From Dehalococcoidia bacterium (GTDB lineage: Bacteria > Chloroflexota > Dehalococcoidia > Dehalococcoidales > Fen-1064), in the NCBI GenBank assembly GCA_030691775.1, contig JAUYDN010000224.1, positions 1-9,509 of the forward strand: 9,509 nucleotides of DNA, written 5' to 3'. Shown here piece after piece: positions 6,893 through 9,509 of the stretch. Below the pieces are notes generated by a model that did no database searches, was not told where the DNA came from, and saw only the letters and a program-made list of their open reading frames with translations. How positions within the stretch are numbered: the stretch's first letter is position 1; every line of letters starts with the position of its first letter. The position numbers and the translations under genes were made by a program.

Positions 6893-7060
6893 GTGAGACA
6901 TCCGGGAACAGACGAAGGAAAAAAATCCCTCAACGATATGTTCCGGGTGTTTACGGTAGATATCCACCGGACTGCCTTCCTGATAGACGTCAACTGTCTG
7001 ACCGACCTGTTTGAATCGAGCTTAAGCTATGAAGATTCAACCGGGCAACGGGACGAGTAA
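6893..7060 (+). CDS. Small hypothetical protein overlapping the start of the second MFS gene
   Basis: An open frame of 55 residues from GTG 6893 (40 residues if from ATG 6938) ends at TAA 7058-7060, so it overlaps the downstream MFS start by 32 nt in another frame. The composition is protein-like, polar and acidic (for example IHRTAFLIDVNCLTDLFESS). The overlap would allow translational coupling. No Shine-Dalgarno lies at a good distance from either start, and no family is recognised. It could instead be a decayed piece of a longer gene; another 40-residue stretch lacking stops occurs in a different frame at 6729-6851. Confidence 0.3.
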   Translation: MRHPGTDEGKKSLNDMFRVFTVDIHRTAFLIDVNCLTDLFESSLSYEDSTGQRDE

Positions 7061-9029
7061 GAAAGAAAGAAGCCTCGGGCTCCTGCATGGCGAGGCGGCT
7101 AGCTCGGCAGTAGAAACTGCCGGGTGTGCTTATCAATCGCCATCGATTATCGCCGCTGGCGCCGATGCCCGGGGTGTCGCACTCCTGAGTACCGTTACTC
7201 ACCTCGTCCTTGCGCTGTTGCTTATTAAAGTGCCGTCCCTCGTTGAAGGCTCACGGAACTCCCTGAAACGGACGACAGTCATCTTTGCTATCTTTGGTTC
7301 GGTAACCTGGCTGCCGATTATCTTCATAACGCTTTTCGTAAAAAATGTAAGTCCTTTCCTGCTTATCGCCCTCTGGACTACCACCCTGGTGCCGACCACT
7401 CTTCTATATCCCCTGCGTGACAGCTGGCTTGCGAGCCTGGTACCGGGTGACAAAATGGGACGCTATCTGAGCTGGCGTAGTGCTATCGCCGGGGCTTGTT
7501 ACCTATCGACCTTTTACATGATGGGGTTCCTGCTCGACCGCACAATCGGACAGCAAGGTCGTAGCTATGCTTTTATTCTTGCCATCGCTTTTCTGGCGGC
7601 CTCTGTGAGCGTGGTGATGTATTGCTGGGTACGTCCGCCTGTAGTTCTACCGGTCAGAGACAAGAAACCCACGCTTGATTTCGTCACTTTCCTTAAGAAT
7701 GCCAGGAAAAGTCATCTGGGGACATTCATTTTCTTCGTGTCTTTGTACACGTTTGCGGTGAATCTTTCCGGACCGCTATTCGCCTCCTACATGCTTAACG
7801 ACTTGAAATTCACCTATATGACCTTTGCCACTATCGTTTCCTTTGAATACATCGCTCGTATCATCAGCCTGACTTTCTGGGGTAAACTGGTCGACCGGTC
7901 CGGGAGTCTGAAGATACTCAATTACGTTTCCTACTTAATTCCATTCATTCCCATCTTGTGGATATTCTCCAGTAACTTTGTTTACCTCAGCGGTGTGCAG
8001 ATGTTAAGCGGTACCGTGTGGGCGGCATTTGACCTGTGCGTCCAGACGTTCATTTATAAAGCTACCCCGCCCGACCAGCGCCTGAGATACATCGTTTACC
8101 ACCGCAGCCTCACCTCGCTCTCCGTGGCGTTTGGTGCAATTACCGGAGCTTTCTTGCTGAACAATATGTTCAGTATCTTCGGGAGCCAGATACTGGGCTT
8201 GTTCCTTGTGTCCGGCGTGCTCCGCATGGTTATCGCGCGGGTGATGTTACCCAGACTGCATCCACAGGGCATACCCGATGCATTCATCCATCCGGAACTG
8301 GCAATGGAGCTCGCTACTGTTAACGGCGCCCCTCGAGTCGGGCTTTATTACTATCCGCAGGCATGGAAACGGTTTACCCGGCGGGCGGCGGCTATCGGTA
8401 ACAACATCATTGGCAAAGTCAGCAAATTCGTTCCTTCTCAGAATGGATTATTCTATAAACCGGCAAAATGGGCGGAGTACCGGAACATAGCTGGAATGCA
8501 AACTGTTCCCGTTGAAACCAGAGGAACTGTACAAATCGCGCGTGACGGTCTCTTCTATCATCCCGGCACATGGGGTGGGTTTAAAGCAGAGTCAGTTGAG
8601 AAAAATGCACTTTCAGCGAAACGGGCTATCAGCCACAACGGGCTATTCCATAACCCGGAACGCTGGGGTGAATATCTGAAACAGTCCCTGGCAATGAACG
8701 CGGTTACGATGCATACCGGCGGTGAGGGTCTGGTGCTCCGCCAGCCCGTATTCTACCACCCTGAACTGTGGGACCGCTTACAGAAAGAAACAAAAGCGTC
8801 CAGGGTGAATGCCAGCGCTAAAGTCCCCTCCCGGGAAGCCCTCCTTTACCATCCGGAAGAATGGCAGAAATACGAGGTGCAAACAGCCGGGCGCAAGGGT
8901 AAGAAACCTACCACCAGAGTTCCTGTGCCGGTCACGACGGCACGATACCAAAAGCCCGGGAAGGTAACGACTGCCCGCCCGGTTTCCCTGCCTGCGCGAA
9001 GGATGAGGACTGCCGCTGCGGCGGCGTAA
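7029..9029 (+). CDS. MFS-type membrane protein with a C-terminal GLFYHPxxW repeat tail
   Basis: A 666-residue protein. Residues about 15-405 form an MFS-like bundle: a weak first helix (15-43), then hydrophobic helices near 50-68, 84-104, 108-128, 150-168, 178-199, 228-250, 262-284, 294-312, 314-336, 360-378 and 384-404. Conserved-looking loops are LVPGDKMGRYLSWRSAI (137-153) and GKLVDRSG (285-292, motif-A-like). Twelve helices would put both ends in the cytoplasm. The extension (406-666) carries six copies of a 13-residue motif at 437, 472, 506, 537, 572 and 603, consensus xGLFYHPxxWxxY, every 31-35 residues. A degenerate seventh begins at 416 (FIHPEL). A basic, Thr/Pro/Ala-rich end follows (619-666). 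ATG 7029 is the earliest in-frame start, since TAA lies at 7023-7025; no Shine-Dalgarno is visible. Transport is likely; substrate and tail function are unknown. Confidence 0.88.
   Translation: MKIQPGNGTSKKERSLGLLHGEAASSAVETAGCAYQSPSIIAAGADARGVALLSTVTHLVLALLLIKVPSLVEGSRNSLKRTTVIFAIFGSVTWLPIIFITLFVKNVSPFLLIALWTTTLVPTTLLYPLRDSWLASLVPGDKMGRYLSWRSAIAGACYLSTFYMMGFLLDRTIGQQGRSYAFILAIAFLAASVSVVMYCWVRPPVVLPVRDKKPTLDFVTFLKNARKSHLGTFIFFVSLYTFAVNLSGPLFASYMLNDLKFTYMTFATIVSFEYIARIISLTFWGKLVDRSGSLKILNYVSYLIPFIPILWIFSSNFVYLSGVQMLSGTVWAAFDLCVQTFIYKATPPDQRLRYIVYHRSLTSLSVAFGAITGAFLLNNMFSIFGSQILGLFLVSGVLRMVIARVMLPRLHPQGIPDAFIHPELAMELATVNGAPRVGLYYYPQAWKRFTRRAAAIGNNIIGKVSKFVPSQNGLFYKPAKWAEYRNIAGMQTVPVETRGTVQIARDGLFYHPGTWGGFKAESVEKNALSAKRAISHNGLFHNPERWGEYLKQSLAMNAVTMHTGGEGLVLRQPVFYHPELWDRLQKETKASRVNASAKVPSREALLYHPEEWQKYEVQTAGRKGKKPTTRVPVPVTTARYQKPGKVTTARPVSLPARRMRTAAAAA
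8274..8873 (+). repeat. Protein-level repeat array, GLFYHPxxWxxY type
   Basis: This segment encodes the tail repeats of the second MFS protein: (P)DAFIHPELAMEL (residues 416-428, degenerate), VGLYYYPQAWKRF (437-449), NGLFYKPAKWAEY (472-484), DGLFYHPGTWGGF (506-518), NGLFHNPERWGEY (537-549), QPVFYHPELWDRL (572-584) and EALLYHPEEWQKY (603-615). The proline and tryptophan are invariant in the six good copies. The linkers are unrelated in sequence, which argues for selection on the motif rather than recent duplication. Confidence 0.85.
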
Positions 9030-9089
9030 ATTATGCCCTGGCGCTAATACAAACGCATTAAAAAATCATACATCAGACCTAAAAAGCCC

Positions 9090-9209
9090 TGTCGTTGCGA
9101 GCCCATCCCGATATCATCAGGATGAATCGGGAGGCGAAGCAATCTCTGCCTCAGAAAGGGAGCGCCATCAACGATAAATTGCCGCGTCGCTTCGCTTCTC
9201 GCAAAGACA
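9090..9209. repeat. Dispersed palindromic repeat (TGTCGTTGCGAG ... CTCGCAAAGACA)
   Basis: Outer arms TGTCGTTGCGAG (9090-9101) and CTCGCAAAGACA (9198-9209) pair over 11 of 12 bp. Internally, GCGAAGCAAT and ATTGCCGCGTCGCTTCGC resemble the common 'GTCATTGCGAG...GCGAAGCAATC' intergenic palindrome known from many bacteria. A nested CCCGAT/ATCGGG pair lies within the left half. The rest of 9030-9362 shows no gene, and no clear terminator follows the MFS stop codon at 9027-9029. Confidence 0.6.
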
Positions 9210-9362
9210 AATTATGCCATAATACCTATTGCGTTAGTACTAGTTCACTGCACGTCGTAGCCAGCTTGACCTGAATACTTTTCCTTCACGCTTCTATAAC
9301 GACCTATAGCGCGAGATTTTTCGAATAGACTCCCAGATGAGGACGTCTGTGCCACCAGGGGT

Positions 9363-9394
9363 TTGACATTTACTATTTACAAATCTGCTAAAAT
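9363..9394 (+). promoter_or_regulatory. Candidate uvrA promoter
   Basis: A perfect TTGACA (9363-9368) is followed by TGCTAAAAT (extended -10, TAAAAT at 9389-9394). The spacing is 20 nt, longer than ideal. A second extended -10, TGTTAAAAT (9425-9433), lies closer to the gene without a good -35 box, so the true start is uncertain. Confidence 0.4.
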
Positions 9395-9409
9395 CACCTT
9401 CCTGAGCAT

Positions 9410-9433
9410 ATTTTAAGCCTCTTATGTTAAAAT
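9410..9433. promoter_or_regulatory. Inverted repeat ATTTTAA-N10-TTAAAAT, possible operator
   Basis: Perfect 7-bp arms (9410-9416 and 9427-9433) lie 20 nt before the uvrA start codon and overlap one candidate -10 box. uvrA is often under SOS control, but this does not match the E. coli (CTGT-N8-ACAG) or Bacillus (GAAC-N4-GTTC) LexA boxes. The AT-rich arms could also arise by chance. Confidence 0.3.
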
Positions 9434-9453
9434 CTAACGGGAAGGGTTCTGTT

Positions 9454-9509
9454 ATGCCTCTGGATTCAATCATCGTCAAGGGCGCCCGCGAGCACAACCT
9501 CAAGAACAT
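9454..9509 (+). CDS. uvrA: UvrABC excision nuclease subunit A, 5' end only
   Basis: The first 18 codons of a gene that runs off the window: MPLDSIIVKGAREHNLKN. The stretch IxVxGAREHNLKN is the hallmark N-terminus of UvrA, the ATPase that recognises DNA damage with UvrB in nucleotide excision repair. The ATG at 9454 sits about 8 nt after GAAGGG (9441-9446), a modest Shine-Dalgarno. Walker motifs and zinc fingers lie beyond the window. The gene has its own upstream control region and is not obviously linked to the MFS gene before it. Confidence 0.93.
   Translation, partial: MPLDSIIVKGAREHNLKN

Noticed and set aside
6689..6967. 92-residue minus-strand open frame in the large spacer
   Set aside because: No ribosome-binding site and no recognisable domain. 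It opposes the plus-strand promoter and start signals of the same region, and its composition is not convincing.
6600..7028. A riboswitch in the long stretch ahead of the second MFS gene
   Set aside because: I looked for T-box, cobalamin and c-di-AMP (ydaO) core motifs and saw none. Only a weak 6-bp hairpin (6833-6852) is evident.
9294..9509. 71-residue minus-strand open frame at the right edge
   Set aside because: Antisense to the uvrA start and its control region, which are much better supported.
1..9509. tRNA, rRNA or CRISPR sequences
   Set aside because: No cloverleaf-like segment, rRNA signature or regularly spaced direct repeats were found. The periodic signals present are a 7-bp tandem tract and a protein-level motif.

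Overview
The window reads as ordinary bacterial chromosome of moderate GC content, with four long genes, the first 18 codons of a fifth, and unusually repeat-rich spacers. The large secreted protein built of Asp-box/BNR propeller repeats plus fibronectin-type-III-like modules, the OFA-like MFS carriers, and the mix of small dispersed palindromes are what I would expect from an uncultured Chloroflexota (Dehalococcoidia-like) genome. That assignment is an inference from style, not from a marker gene; the only near-universal gene is uvrA, and only its first 18 codons are present.

Layout. 1-231: spacer with a palindromic repeat (37-97) and a 7-bp tandem repeat (174-221) running up to the next gene. 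232-1023 (+): metallo-beta-lactamase-fold hydrolase. 1024-1372: spacer with a terminator-like hairpin and a 258-bp element with 15-bp perfect inverted ends (1111-1368) that stops 4 bp short of the next gene's stop codon. 1373-2725 (-): 12-helix MFS carrier. 2759-5794 (-): 1011-residue exported, C-terminally anchored surface protein. These two minus-strand genes are 33 bp apart and probably form one transcript, driven by a near-consensus promoter (5801-5829) placed so that transcription should begin on the GTG start codon itself (leaderless mRNA). 5795-7028: a 1.2-kb spacer with palindromes, two further good promoter matches, two strong Shine-Dalgarno sites and only short or decayed reading frames. 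7029-9029 (+): a second MFS protein carrying a roughly 240-residue C-terminal extension with six copies of a GLFYHPxxWxxY-like motif. 9030-9453: spacer with another dispersed palindrome and the control region of uvrA. 9454-9509 (+): start of uvrA.

Functionally the genes do not form a single pathway. The surface protein and its adjacent carrier are a plausible unit at the cell envelope. The metallo-hydrolase stands alone, and uvrA is the DNA-repair gene of the next transcription unit. The most unusual item is the repeat tail on the second MFS protein. No RNA genes, CRISPR array, phage genes or transposase genes were seen.
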